From NCBI GenBank assembly GCA_024229495.1, contig JAAESJ010000522.1, positions 48,323 to 112,322 of the forward strand: 64,000 bases of DNA, in the 5' to 3' direction. The notes beneath the pieces are model-generated. The model was not told the DNA's origin. It saw only the letters and a program-made list of their open reading frames with translations, and ran no database searches. Source of the stretch: Verrucomicrobiaceae bacterium. GTDB taxonomy: Bacteria > Verrucomicrobiota > Verrucomicrobiia > Verrucomicrobiales > DEV007. Shown piece by piece: positions 1 to 8,513 of this stretch; position 1 is the stretch's first letter, and every line of letters begins with the position of its first letter. The position numbers were made by a program, and so were the translations under genes.

Positions 1-3000
1 ACACCAGTTTTTCGCTGGATTCCGGGGGTGAATACCTAGCGCTAGTTGCTCCCGACGGTGTTACCGTGGTTTCGGATTTTAACTATCCTGCGCAGTTTGA
101 GGATATTTCCTATGGTGCCTCTGCCCGGGTCATCAGCGAAGTCGTGGTTGCTGAGAATGCTCCGGCAAAATGGATTGTTCCCGGGTCTGCTATCAACGGG
201 TGGAATGGGCGGCAGTTCAATGATGTTGCGTGGGTCTCCGGCGCCACCGGCGTTGGCTATGACACTTCAAGTGATTACGCGCCTTATATTGATGATGACA
301 GCAATATCCTCTCACAGATGCGTAACGTGAACGGCTCCGTTTACATCAGGATTCCCTTCCAGGTCACCAATCCGGAGAATGTGGCCTCCCTGGTGTTGAA
401 CATGCGCTATGACGATGGGTTTTCTGCCTGGATAAACGGTCAGCCCGTGGCTTCCTCTCGTTCTCCTGAAGTGCCGCTCTGGAACTCCTTGGCCACAAAT
501 TTCCATTCTGATTCGGTGGCGACGATCCCTGAACAATTCGGCGCATCATCGGGGATCTCGGCTCTGGTTTCCGGTGAGAACATCCTTGCCATACAGGGCA
601 TGAACTGGACTCTCGACAGTTCGGATCTTCTGATGCTTCCTGAACTAAGTGCGCGCACGGTTGATCCTGCTGCTCCCGGTTCGTCCGGTTATCTTTCTCC
701 TCCAACTCCCGGTGAAGTTAATGGTAATGCGGTTAGCGGGTTTGTTGCTGATACGAAATTCTCAGCTGACCGGGGTTTCTATGATGAAGCGTTTACTGTT
801 GCCATTACAACGGAAACCGAGGGGGCAACAATACGCTACACTACCAATGGAGTATTGCCTGATGAGCAGACCGGGACGGTCTATAGCCAGCCGATAACAG
901 TCAGTTCCACCACCACCCTCCGGGCAGTTGCCTACAAGGCTGGTTACCAGTCTACCAATGTCGATACACAGAGCTATTTCTTTGCCGGTGATGTCACTGA
1001 ACAGGCAGACATGGACAGTGATGTGGTTGATGATCCTGCGTATTCAGCGACGATCGAGGACGACCTGTCCGCGAATCTTCCTGTGTTCTCACTCACTGTT
1101 GATGAGGGGGAATTCTTTGGGCCTGACGGCATTTACAGTAACCCCAATCGCACGGGCAGGGGTTCAGAGGTTCCGGTATCAATGGAGTTCTTTAATCCTG
1201 CGGATCCATCCGACCAGTTTCAGATAGACGCCGGCGTCCGTATTCACGGCGGTAATGCGCGCACTCACCCCAAGAAGCACCTGCGGTTTTATTTCCGCGG
1301 GGAGTATGGCGAGCGTCGCCTCAAGCATCCCATTTTCCCTGACGGTCCGGTTGAGTCCTTTGATCAATTACTGTTCAGGAGCGGGGGGCATGACTCCTGG
1401 TCGATTGGATCACGGTTTGGTCGCGATCCTCTGCGAAACATGCCGCCACACGGAACGATCATGCGTGACCAGTTCCTGCGCAAGACAGAGCTCGAGATGG
1501 GCATCCTCACGCCGCGTAGCCGCTATGTGCACGTTTATATCAATACCCGCTACTGGGGAGTGTATGATCTCCATGAGCGTGCCAATGCGGCGTTCTTTGA
1601 GTCCTACCTTGGCGGTGAGGAGGAGGATTATGACGTGCTCCACCACCCGAGCGGAACCATCGTGGATGGTAACACGACGGCGTGGAATGAGGCTCGTGCC
1701 ATTGTTGCCGGCGGCATCTCCTCGCCTGCGGAATACGCTGCGATCCAGGAGTATATTGACCTTGAGGACTATATTGACCACCTCATTGTGCGGATCTGGT
1801 CAGGAGACTATGACTGGTGCGGACCACTTTATCTCAACGGGGTCGACGAGACCCATTTTCGCAGGAAGAACTGGTATGCCGGGCGCAGGAGCAGGGGCAA
1901 TCCCGGGAAATTCCGCTTTTTCACCTGGGATGCGGAAATGTCGATGGGGCTTCACCTCGGGCAGCCGGGCAACCAGGGGATCACCAACTTTGACCTGACC
2001 GGCGTCAATGACAGCGGATCGGCAATGGAATTCTATGGCGCGTTGCGGGCATATCCTGACTTCCAGCTCCTTTTTGCCGATCATCTGCACAGGCACTTCT
2101 TCAATGACGGGCTAATGACGGTTACAAGCAATCAGGAGCGAATGGACGCGATGACTGAAGAGTTGCGTGATGCCATGGTGGGTGAATCCGCCCGATGGGG
2201 TGATGAGGGAACCAGTTCTCCAACGCCCTTTACCCGTGATGACACGTGGTTGCCTGAGGTTTCCTGGTTGCGGAATGATTTTATCGGGGTGCGGACCAAT
2301 ATCGTGCTTCAGCAATTCCGTGATCGTGGCTTATACCCGGATACGGAAGCTCCTGTTTTTAATCAGCATGGAGGAAGTGTTCCTGCAGGTTTTTCCCTGA
2401 CCATGACTTCACCCGGAGCGATCATTTATTATACCACTGATGGAAGTGATCCGCGATTGTCGGATGATGCGGTGCGCTACACCGGGGCTTTTGCCCTTGG
2501 GCAGAGCGTGTTGATGAAGGCGCGGGCGTTCAGGTCTTCCCGTGATGAGTGGTCTGCATTGGCAGAGACAACGTTCCTTGTTGGGGAGCTTGCCTCCTCC
2601 TCTAACCTTGTGGTCAGTGAGCTCAATTACCGCCCCCGTCCTCCCGCCGGGAATGCAGAACTGGCCGTGGCCAACAGTCGGACGGATTTCGAGTTCATCG
2701 AGTTGAAGAATATTGGCAGTTCTGCCATTGACCTGACGGGCTTGAGTTTTTCCCAGGGAATCGGTTTCACCTTTGGCCTTGAGACTCCTCTACGAATGCT
2801 TGATCCCGGGGAGGAATTACTGATTGTTGAGGACAGTTCTGCCCTTGCCGCGCGTTATGGAAACGCGATCCTTGAGAGAATTGCCGGGGAATTTGAGGAT
2901 GACAGCAAGTTGAGTAACGATGGCGAGAACATCACCCTGCTTGCGGCGGATGGAGAGGTCATCAAGACCTTCCGGTATTCCGATGAAGAACCCTGGCCGG

Positions 3001-3542
3001 CCGCACCTGACGGGGAGGGTTTTACCCTCAGCCTGGTTGATCCCGCAGGTAATCCCGATCATTCCCTCCCGGAAAGTTGGGCCGCTTCCACTCGTATAGA
3101 CGGGGATCCGGCAGGAGAGACTTCTTCAATCGGTTTTGATTACTGGGTGAGTGAGCATTTTGATGCCTCGGCGCCGGATTTTGAGCAGGTTTCCGACCCG
3201 GGCGCGGACCCGGACGGGGATACCATGAGCAATGCCATGGAATATGCCTTTGGTACCAGTCCCAATGATTCATCGGAGGTGCCGCAGATTGAGGTATTGA
3301 TCGTCAATGTTGATGGTGAGGATTACCTCGCCGTGCGTTTCCTGGCACAACCCAGTGTCAATGACCTGCAGATCAGTGGCGAGGTTTCCAATAACCTTGG
3401 TTTCTGGCAGAGTGCTACCACTGCGGTAGGGGAAGCTGTTGCCACAGCAGATGGGCGACAATGGCTCATCTTGCGCTCAAATGACCCGGTGGTGGGTGTG
3501 GCGACCCGGCAAATTCGTCTGCGTGTTGAGATTTCACGGTAG
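1..3542 (+). CDS. CotH-domain / lamin-tail / chitobiase-C surface protein (5' partial)
   Basis: The frame is open from base 3, so the gene begins before the window; the GTG at 66 is internal. The first residues (FSLDSGGEYLALVAPDG) look like the end of a lamin-tail domain. Counting from 66: a beta-rich carbohydrate-binding-like region (about 20-200), a chitobiase C-terminal/Fn3-associated domain (225-310, IRYTTNG), a CotH spore-coat-kinase-like domain (about 340-790, with GVRIHGG, MRDQFLRK, WGVYDLHER and the acidic motif FFTWDAEMS near 620), a second chitobiase-C unit (IIYYTTDGSDP), a second lamin-tail domain (VVSELNYRPR, FIELKNIG) and a C-terminal DPDGDTMSNAMEYAFGTSP segment that resembles a calcium-binding repeat. 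The family is known from exported proteins of Verrucomicrobiota and Planctomycetes. Substrate unknown. The kinase role is inferred from the fold only. Confidence 0.85.
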   Translation, partial: TSFSLDSGGEYLALVAPDGVTVVSDFNYPAQFEDISYGASARVISEVVVAENAPAKWIVPGSAINGWNGRQFNDVAWVSGATGVGYDTSSDYAPYIDDDSNILSQMRNVNGSVYIRIPFQVTNPENVASLVLNMRYDDGFSAWINGQPVASSRSPEVPLWNSLATNFHSDSVATIPEQFGASSGISALVSGENILAIQGMNWTLDSSDLLMLPELSARTVDPAAPGSSGYLSPPTPGEVNGNAVSGFVADTKFSADRGFYDEAFTVAITTETEGATIRYTTNGVLPDEQTGTVYSQPITVSSTTTLRAVAYKAGYQSTNVDTQSYFFAGDVTEQADMDSDVVDDPAYSATIEDDLSANLPVFSLTVDEGEFFGPDGIYSNPNRTGRGSEVPVSMEFFNPADPSDQFQIDAGVRIHGGNARTHPKKHLRFYFRGEYGERRLKHPIFPDGPVESFDQLLFRSGGHDSWSIGSRFGRDPLRNMPPHGTIMRDQFLRKTELEMGILTPRSRYVHVYINTRYWGVYDLHERANAAFFESYLGGEEEDYDVLHHPSGTIVDGNTTAWNEARAIVAGGISSPAEYAAIQEYIDLEDYIDHLIVRIWSGDYDWCGPLYLNGVDETHFRRKNWYAGRRSRGNPGKFRFFTWDAEMSMGLHLGQPGNQGITNFDLTGVNDSGSAMEFYGALRAYPDFQLLFADHLHRHFFNDGLMTVTSNQERMDAMTEELRDAMVGESARWGDEGTSSPTPFTRDDTWLPEVSWLRNDFIGVRTNIVLQQFRDRGLYPDTEAPVFNQHGGSVPAGFSLTMTSPGAIIYYTTDGSDPRLSDDAVRYTGAFALGQSVLMKARAFRSSRDEWSALAETTFLVGELASSSNLVVSELNYRPRPPAGNAELAVANSRTDFEFIELKNIGSSAIDLTGLSFSQGIGFTFGLETPLRMLDPGEELLIVEDSSALAARYGNAILERIAGEFEDDSKLSNDGENITLLAADGEVIKTFRYSDEEPWPAAPDGEGFTLSLVDPAGNPDHSLPESWAASTRIDGDPAGETSSIGFDYWVSEHFDASAPDFEQVSDPGADPDGDTMSNAMEYAFGTSPNDSSEVPQIEVLIVNVDGEDYLAVRFLAQPSVNDLQISGEVSNNLGFWQSATTAVGEAVATADGRQWLILRSNDPVVGVATRQIRLRVEISR

Positions 3543-3699
3543 CAACAATTAACCGTCGCCAACGGCGGGGTGAAACTGGCCCTGCTGTTGAGTGAAAAAA
3601 AGAAACTGCTTCGCGGATCGGCTAAGGGGTAAATTTACTGTTGGTTGAAGTGGATTCTTGTGCATTGCCGATAGGGGTTGTAAGAACAGCGTCTTGAGC

Positions 3700-5193
3700 A
3701 TGATCAAATTCTCTTTTTACCTTTCTTTGACACTTATCGCGCCGGTCTCTGCCGATACGCTAGGTCACTGGCGGTTTGACTCCGGGGAAGCCGAGGCTGA
3801 CTCGCAGATCAGTGTTTCGGAAAATGTGGCGAACCCGGGAGTTCATGATGCGGTTTCGGCGGGTGTTGCCCCGCTTTACTCAAGTGATGTGCCTGCGGGA
3901 AAGATTTATGACCCGGTGGCGGATGTGACACTTGATAATGACTACTCAATGAATGCCGGTGCCCCGAACTCGAGGGTGAGAATAGCCGATTCTGAGGATT
4001 TCAATACCAGCTTCACTATGGAGTTGTTTATCAAGGTGATTGGTGAGCCCAACGGATACCCTTCCTTTGTCAGGAGGCAGGAAGCAAGAGACCTGGGATG
4101 GCAGATGGACTTTGATGGCAACAAAAACGGGCTTTACTATGGCAGGCCCCGTACCCGCTGGGACACGCCTGCCGGTGGGATCCCGGATAACGTGGACGAG
4201 AAGAATGTTGATGAGAACGTCAACTTTGTCGTCAGCACCATTGGCGGGAAGCATGCAGCAAGGATCTTTGTGGATACTGGTGCCAAGGATGAAGCCGGTG
4301 CTGATGTCGGTCCCCAGAATACGGCAAACATCATCGATTATATCTTCAATTCGGCCAGCCCGAATCCCACTGAGCAGAAAGCGTCCCTTCAGGGTGACGG
4401 GATTAATGATGACGACCGGTGGCATCACCTGGCACTTACCTTTGATGAGGATTCCGGGGAAATATCCTACTTCCTCGACTACGTCCTCACCCAGAAAAAG
4501 ACGTTGTCCGACAGTGAGGCGAACGGATATACGCACTCGGCGGCATTTATCGACCTTGGCAAGCTGACCAACCAGCCATTCGGGCTGCTTCTCGATGAGA
4601 TCCGTTATTCAGGTGGGGTCCTCTCTCCCGGCCAATTTCTCAGGATTACCGGGCAGGAGGTAAACCCCGCAACGATTGCCCACTGGCGCATGGATGGGGT
4701 CGGCGCGAGGGATGAGGGGGTTATTAGCGTGGTGCCCAATGAGGTCTCGCCACTGCGGGCAGCCTTCAGGACCACCGGGGAGCCCGTTTACTCTGCTGAT
4801 GTGCCGGGCCCGATTATGATTGACCCCGCTACGGAGACAAATCTTGAAAATGCCTTTTCCTTCAATGCGGCGACTGCTTACTCAAGGATTGGCACCGTGG
4901 ACGACCCGCAATTCAACACCTCCTTCACCATTGAGATGTTTTTGAAGGTAACCGGTGAGCCGAAGGCATACGATAGTTTTATGCAGCGATTTGAGGCTAA
5001 TGACCTGCGCTGGCAGATTGACTTTGACCATAACCGGAATGGCTCCTATGGGCGTGCCCGTACGCGCTGGGATACCCCGGCAGGCGGGATCTCGGACAAC
5101 GTGGCCGAAAGGGATGTTGACGAGAACTTCAATTTTTCCGTGGGACCAACCGGGGGGGGCAAATGTTCCTGCGGAAAACCGCATCTTCATTGA
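3700..5193 (+). CDS. Secreted LamG-like protein with internal duplication, N-terminal part before a frameshift
   Basis: I chose the ATG at 3700 because it begins a clean signal peptide (MIKFSFYLSLTLIAPVSA) followed by DTLGHWRFDSG; a TTG at 3658 would add 14 unlikely residues. The protein has two tandem copies of a concanavalin/LamG-like unit of about 290 residues, each opening with a HWR(F/M)D motif and sharing FNTSFT(M/I)E, TRWDTPAGGI and DENxNF. The second copy is interrupted after SVGPTGG, and the last residues (KCSCGKPHLH) come from the wrong frame. The rest of the protein continues in the next frame to 5758. Such domains usually bind glycans or proteins outside the cell; no catalytic residues are recognised. 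It lies 157 bases downstream of the CotH-domain gene in the same direction. Confidence 0.75.
   Translation: MIKFSFYLSLTLIAPVSADTLGHWRFDSGEAEADSQISVSENVANPGVHDAVSAGVAPLYSSDVPAGKIYDPVADVTLDNDYSMNAGAPNSRVRIADSEDFNTSFTMELFIKVIGEPNGYPSFVRRQEARDLGWQMDFDGNKNGLYYGRPRTRWDTPAGGIPDNVDEKNVDENVNFVVSTIGGKHAARIFVDTGAKDEAGADVGPQNTANIIDYIFNSASPNPTEQKASLQGDGINDDDRWHHLALTFDEDSGEISYFLDYVLTQKKTLSDSEANGYTHSAAFIDLGKLTNQPFGLLLDEIRYSGGVLSPGQFLRITGQEVNPATIAHWRMDGVGARDEGVISVVPNEVSPLRAAFRTTGEPVYSADVPGPIMIDPATETNLENAFSFNAATAYSRIGTVDDPQFNTSFTIEMFLKVTGEPKAYDSFMQRFEANDLRWQIDFDHNRNGSYGRARTRWDTPAGGISDNVAERDVDENFNFSVGPTGGGKCSCGKPHLH
5152..5159 (+). repeat. Run of eight G at the frameshift point
   Basis: Eight consecutive G bases sit exactly where the reading frame of the LamG-like protein changes. 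With seven G the two frames join to read GPTGGANVPAEN, which aligns with the first copy of the duplicated domain. The run may be a sequencing or assembly error, a slippery site, or a phase-variable tract. Confidence 0.8.
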
Positions 5194-5758
5194 CACCGAC
5201 CTGGGGGATGGGCTGGTCAGTAGCTATAACGACGAGACAGACTGGGCTCTCGACGGGGACGGTGTTAATGACCGTGATGAATGGAACCACGTGGCCATGA
5301 CTTTTGATGAGGAGAGTCAGGAGATCACCTTCTATTTCAATTATGGAAAGATGCAGTCAAGGTTCCTGCAGGATACAGCTGTCAATGGTTACACGCATCC
5401 GGCTGCCGGAATCCTGTTCGGGAAATATCAAAATACAGCGTATGAGCTGCTTTTTGATGAGGTGCGTTACTCGGCGGGAGTCCTGGACCCATCGTTATTC
5501 CTGCAGGCTGTGGATTCAGTGGCGGCGCCCTTTGAGATTACCGGGTTCAAATACAATGAACAGGGTAATACCTTCGTCTTGCAATGGCGCTCTGAACCCG
5601 GGGTCTTTTACTCGGTGGACCGCTTGAACAATACGGACAGGCAGTGGGAGGAACTGGAGGATGCCTTGATTGCTGATGGCGAGGTCATGGAATTCGAGGA
5701 TGTGAGCCTGGAAGAGGGACGTGAAAAAGCCATATACCGGGTCAGGGTTCCACAGTAA
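5160..5758 (+). pseudogene. C-terminal part of the LamG-like protein, out of frame
   Basis: This stretch, in the frame +1 relative to the upstream part, encodes ANVPAENRIFIDTDLGD, DEWNHVAMTFDEESQEITF and ELLFDEVRYSAGVL. These match the first LamG-like copy (RWHHLALTFDEDSGEISYF, GLLLDEIRYSGGVL). It ends with about 70 residues of another small beta domain (FVLQWRSEPGVFYSVDRL) of the kind found at the C terminus of verrucomicrobial exported proteins. No start codon suits it as an independent gene; the ATG-type start upstream at 4955 would translate the real domain out of frame. One base removed from the G run at 5152-5159 restores a single protein of about 685 residues. Confidence 0.75.
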
Positions 5759-5767
5759 TTAACGCGA

Positions 5768-5796
5768 CCAGACGACCTGAACGGGTTGTGGTCTGG
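5768..5796 (+). terminator. Hairpin after the LamG-like gene
   Basis: CCAGAC (5768-5773) pairs with GTCTGG (5791-5796), with some further inner pairing. It begins 9 bases after the stop codon. No T run follows, so rho-independent termination is uncertain. Confidence 0.25.
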
Positions 5797-5897
5797 AAGG
5801 GGATGCCCGGTTTCTGTGTTTCACGGTGCCATTCATTGAAGGGGCATTGACTCAAAGCATGGAGCCTGCACTGATGCAGCTCCAAAGAGAGAAAAAA

Positions 5898-5980
5898 TAC
5901 CGATGGTCGGACTCGAACCGACACGTCCAAAGGACAACGGATTTTGAATCCGTCGCGTCTACCAATTCCGCCACATCGGC
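5898..5980 (-). tRNA. tRNA-Leu(CAA)
   Basis: Reading the minus strand, GCCGATG pairs with CATCGGT as the acceptor stem. The anticodon stem-loop is ACGGA-TTCAAAA-TCCGT, giving anticodon CAA. There is a long variable arm (TGTCCTTTGGACGT), typical of class II tRNA-Leu, and a T arm GTCGG-TTCGAGT-CCGAC. The discriminator is A and CCA is not encoded; a run of six T follows and may act as the end of transcription. Confidence 0.95.
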
Positions 5981-6000
5981 TTTTTCAGCATCAAGGGTTT

Positions 6001-6030
6001 CTACTATGCCCGTTATCGGGTGGCTGGCAA
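6001..6030 (-). promoter_or_regulatory. Candidate sigma-70 promoter of tRNA-Leu(CAA)
   Basis: On the minus strand TTGCCA (6025-6030) and TAGTAG (6001-6006) are 18 bases apart. Transcription would start near 5993, about 13 bases before the tRNA. Confidence 0.4.
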
Positions 6031-6132
6031 GCCGACATGGAAGCCGTTGAGGACAAAAATGAAGTCTGTGGCTCGTAACAGGCTGAGCGATCTTCTTCAT
6101 CGCTCACTGTAAGGAAGCGGTGAGTGTCGGCT

Positions 6133-6684
6133 TTAACTGCCCTTATTCTGCAGAGCTTTCGGTTTGCCTAGGATTTCACTGAAGATGAACGCCTGCCTGG
6201 CTCCACCTTCCTGGCGCAGCTTCTTGATGATGGGGTGAGCGCGTTCCCTGCGACCAGAGCTGCCAACATGCGCAACAACGTGATAGGCATTACTTGACGG
6301 AGGTTCAGGAATAGGCTCAGGAACGGGTGGAGGCTGGATGGGGAGCTCCTCCTCTATGACGGTGACAGGCGGGGCTTCCACGGGCGGAGTGCCGGAGAGT
6401 GCCGCGAAGAATTCCCGGATTTCCCTGTTAGGATCATCCGGCTCCGGATTGGTCGCGGGGCCGATTGCTTGAGCGGCTCCATCATCGGGTGTGGGCCAGC
6501 TGTCATCGTCGAGGTATGCCTGCGCCTGCTCATCAGCCTGGCGCCGGTGAGCCTGCGAGGGTTCCTGTTCAGTGGGATCCTGCTGGGACGCCTGCTTTTT
6601 CTTCAGCGTGGAGGAGAGCCAGTTAATGAAGGCAATCACCAGTGCGGCAATGATGAAGAGGCCCTGTTCGCCGATTCCTTCCAT
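6133..6684 (-). CDS. Small single-pass membrane protein beside floA, unknown function
   Basis: 183 residues. An N-terminal membrane segment (about 8-25, LFIIAALVIAFINWLSS) is followed by KKK and then a long acidic, Pro- and Gln-rich, probably disordered stretch (about 30-135). A basic C-terminal motif (HPIIKKLRQEGGARQAFIFSEILGKPKAL) looks conserved in style. I do not recognise a named family. It is the last gene of the nfeD-floA group, 47 bases after floA. The layout suggests a cytoplasmic tail on a membrane anchor that might work with the flotillin scaffold; this is inference from position only. Confidence 0.7.
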   Translation of the reverse strand: MEGIGEQGLFIIAALVIAFINWLSSTLKKKQASQQDPTEQEPSQAHRRQADEQAQAYLDDDSWPTPDDGAAQAIGPATNPEPDDPNREIREFFAALSGTPPVEAPPVTVIEEELPIQPPPVPEPIPEPPSSNAYHVVAHVGSSGRRERAHPIIKKLRQEGGARQAFIFSEILGKPKALQNKGS

Positions 6685-6731
6685 TGTTTTAGAATGCCCT
6701 TGTTGATGGATTCAGGTTGTGTTAGCCCGGA

Positions 6732-7781
6732 TTATACGCTCGGGTCCTCGCCTGAGGAATCGCCGCCCTCGCCGGCAATCGACTCGCGCATCTTGGTGTC
6801 GGCAATCAGGTTCTTGTAATTGGTGTAGTCCATGATCCCCAGGTTGCCGTTGCGGAAAGCTTCCGCCATGGCCTTGGGAATCTCTGTTTCGGCCTCGACG
6901 ACCATGGCGCGCATTTCCTGGGTGCGGGCCTGCATCTCCTGCTCGTTGGCGACAGCGGCGGCACGTCGCACCTCTGCCTTGGCCTGGGCGACCTGCTTGT
7001 CCGCCTCGGCCTGCTCGGTCTGCAGCTTGGCGCCGATGTTCACGCCGACATCAACATCGGCAATGTCAATGGAGATGATTTCAAAGGCTGTTGCGGCATC
7101 AACGCCCTTGCCCAGCACCAGCTTGGAGATATTGTCAGGATTCTCAAGGACATCCTTGTGAGAGGCAGCGGAACCGATGGAGGTAACGATGCCCTCGCCG
7201 ACACGGGCAACAACGGTTTCCTCAGTGGCGCCCCCGACGAAGCGGTCGAGGTTGGTGCGCACGGTGACCCGGGCACGGACTTTCAGGGAGATGCCGTCGC
7301 GGGCAACCGCCTCAATTTTGTCCTTCCCGGAAGAGGGGTTGGGGCAGTCGATGACCTTGGGGTTGATGCTGGTGCGCACTGCCTCAAGCACCGTCTTGCC
7401 GGTGCCTTTCACCGCGAGGTCAATGGCGCAGGAACGGTCGTAGCTCATGGTGATGCCGGCCTTTTCTGCGGCAATCAATGAGAGCACCACCTGGGAAACA
7501 TCACCACCGGCAAGGAAGTGGGCCTCCAGTTGATCGGTAGAGAGCTCCAGTCCCGCTTTTGATGCTGCGATACGGCTGTCGACGATTAGGGAATTGGGGA
7601 TCTTGCGCAGCCACATGGCCACAAGGGTGCCAAAGCCGACCGGGGCGCCGGAGACCTTGGCGCGAAGCCAGATCTTGAAGAACATCCCGACGATTGCAAG
7701 GAGTGCCAGGATGATAACCAGGACGATGGCAAGGATGACAAGCGTGATGTTGTCGGGAAGTTCAGCGAGTAACGTAGTCAT
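6732..7781 (-). CDS. floA: Flotillin-like protein FloA
   Basis: 349 residues, close to the usual 330 of FloA. An N-terminal hydrophobic hairpin (about 10-36, [21 protein letters not shown]) inserts in the membrane. It is followed by the SPFH region ([33 protein letters not shown]-like [14 protein letters not shown]) and a C-terminal Ala/Glu-rich coiled coil ([25 protein letters not shown]). FloA organises ordered membrane microdomains and supports membrane protein complexes and secretion. The gene follows nfeD by 47 bases on the minus strand, the classic pairing (yqeZ-yqfA in Bacillus). Confidence 0.95.
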   Translation of the reverse strand: MTTLLAELPDNITLVILAIVLVIILALLAIVGMFFKIWLRAKVSGAPVGFGTLVAMWLRKIPNSLIVDSRIAASKAGLELSTDQLEAHFLAGGDVSQVVLSLIAAEKAGITMSYDRSCAIDLAVKGTGKTVLEAVRTSINPKVIDCPNPSSGKDKIEAVARDGISLKVRARVTVRTNLDRFVGGATEETVVARVGEGIVTSIGSAASHKDVLENPDNISKLVLGKGVDAATAFEIISIDIADVDVGVNIGAKLQTEQAEADKQVAQAKAEVRRAAAVANEQEMQARTQEMRAMVVEAETEIPKAMAEAFRNGNLGIMDYTNYKNLIADTKMRESIAGEGGDSSGEDPSV

Positions 7782-7828
7782 GATGAGTTCTTATTATTTG
7801 TAATTGGGATCAAGATTCAAATGTTTTA

Positions 7829-8323
7829 TCAGGCGGATGAAGCAACCTTCCGCACGAGGACCCTGCGACCATCGACCTTGATGATCTCAATGTTTGAGCC
7901 ACTTTCAATGAAGCCGGTCTCGGCAACAATATCACAGGTTTTTGGCAATCCGCTGATCTTGACCTTTCCGGAGGGGCGCAAGTCGGTGAGGGCAATGCCC
8001 CTTGAGCCGAGGCATTCCTTTGTTTCGGTGCCGGCTACCTTGTCTTTGTTCTTCCGGGTGAGCACGAGGGCGCGCCCGCCGGGAACCCGGTCAAAATATT
8101 TCAGCCACATCCCGATAAGAAAGGTGGCGGCAAACAGGATGGATGCCGCTGTCAGTGTGCGCCCTGACATCCCCAGAGAGTCAAGCTCTGCGCTCGAAAA
8201 GGCAAGGGTAACCGCTGATATGAGGGCAACGATGCCGGCCAGGCCAAGAATCATTCCGGGCAGGATGATCTCCAGGCAAATGAGGACGATCCCTGCAAGG
8301 GCTAGGATTATAATCAGGGTCAT
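7829..8323 (-). CDS. nfeD: NfeD-family membrane protein (short form)
   Basis: 164 residues. Three or four membrane segments lie in the N-terminal two thirds (LIIILALAGIVLICLEIILPGMILGLAGIV, then LTAASILFAATFLIGMWL). A C-terminal OB-fold follows (about 100-160, GSRGIALTDLRPSGKVKISG, VDGRRVLVRKV), the NfeD domain. The N-terminal ClpP-like protease of long NfeD proteins is absent. NfeD proteins act with flotillin/stomatin partners, and floA follows immediately. The gene is divergent from the xdh-like pair across 190 bases. Confidence 0.9.
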   Translation of the reverse strand: MTLIIILALAGIVLICLEIILPGMILGLAGIVALISAVTLAFSSAELDSLGMSGRTLTAASILFAATFLIGMWLKYFDRVPGGRALVLTRKNKDKVAGTETKECLGSRGIALTDLRPSGKVKISGLPKTCDIVAETGFIESGSNIEIIKVDGRRVLVRKVASSA

Positions 8324-8513
8324 CGATCGGCAATTATGCTTTCCTGACTGTGGGATTTGGCGGGATTAATGTCAAAGGCCGAAATGGAATCTTTGTTTCC
8401 TTTGAGAGTGAGTGCATGAGATCATCAATGGGATAGGCAGTTGGCGGTGATCGATGCTTGAGCGAGAGTCCTGCCACGGGTAAGATGCCATGGTATTCAC
8501 GTGATGGCCCTTC

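Noticed and set aside
4955..5160. Independent gene starting at 4955 in the second frame
   Set aside because: Its first 65 residues are out-of-frame translation of the LamG-like domain; only the part after the G run is real protein sequence.
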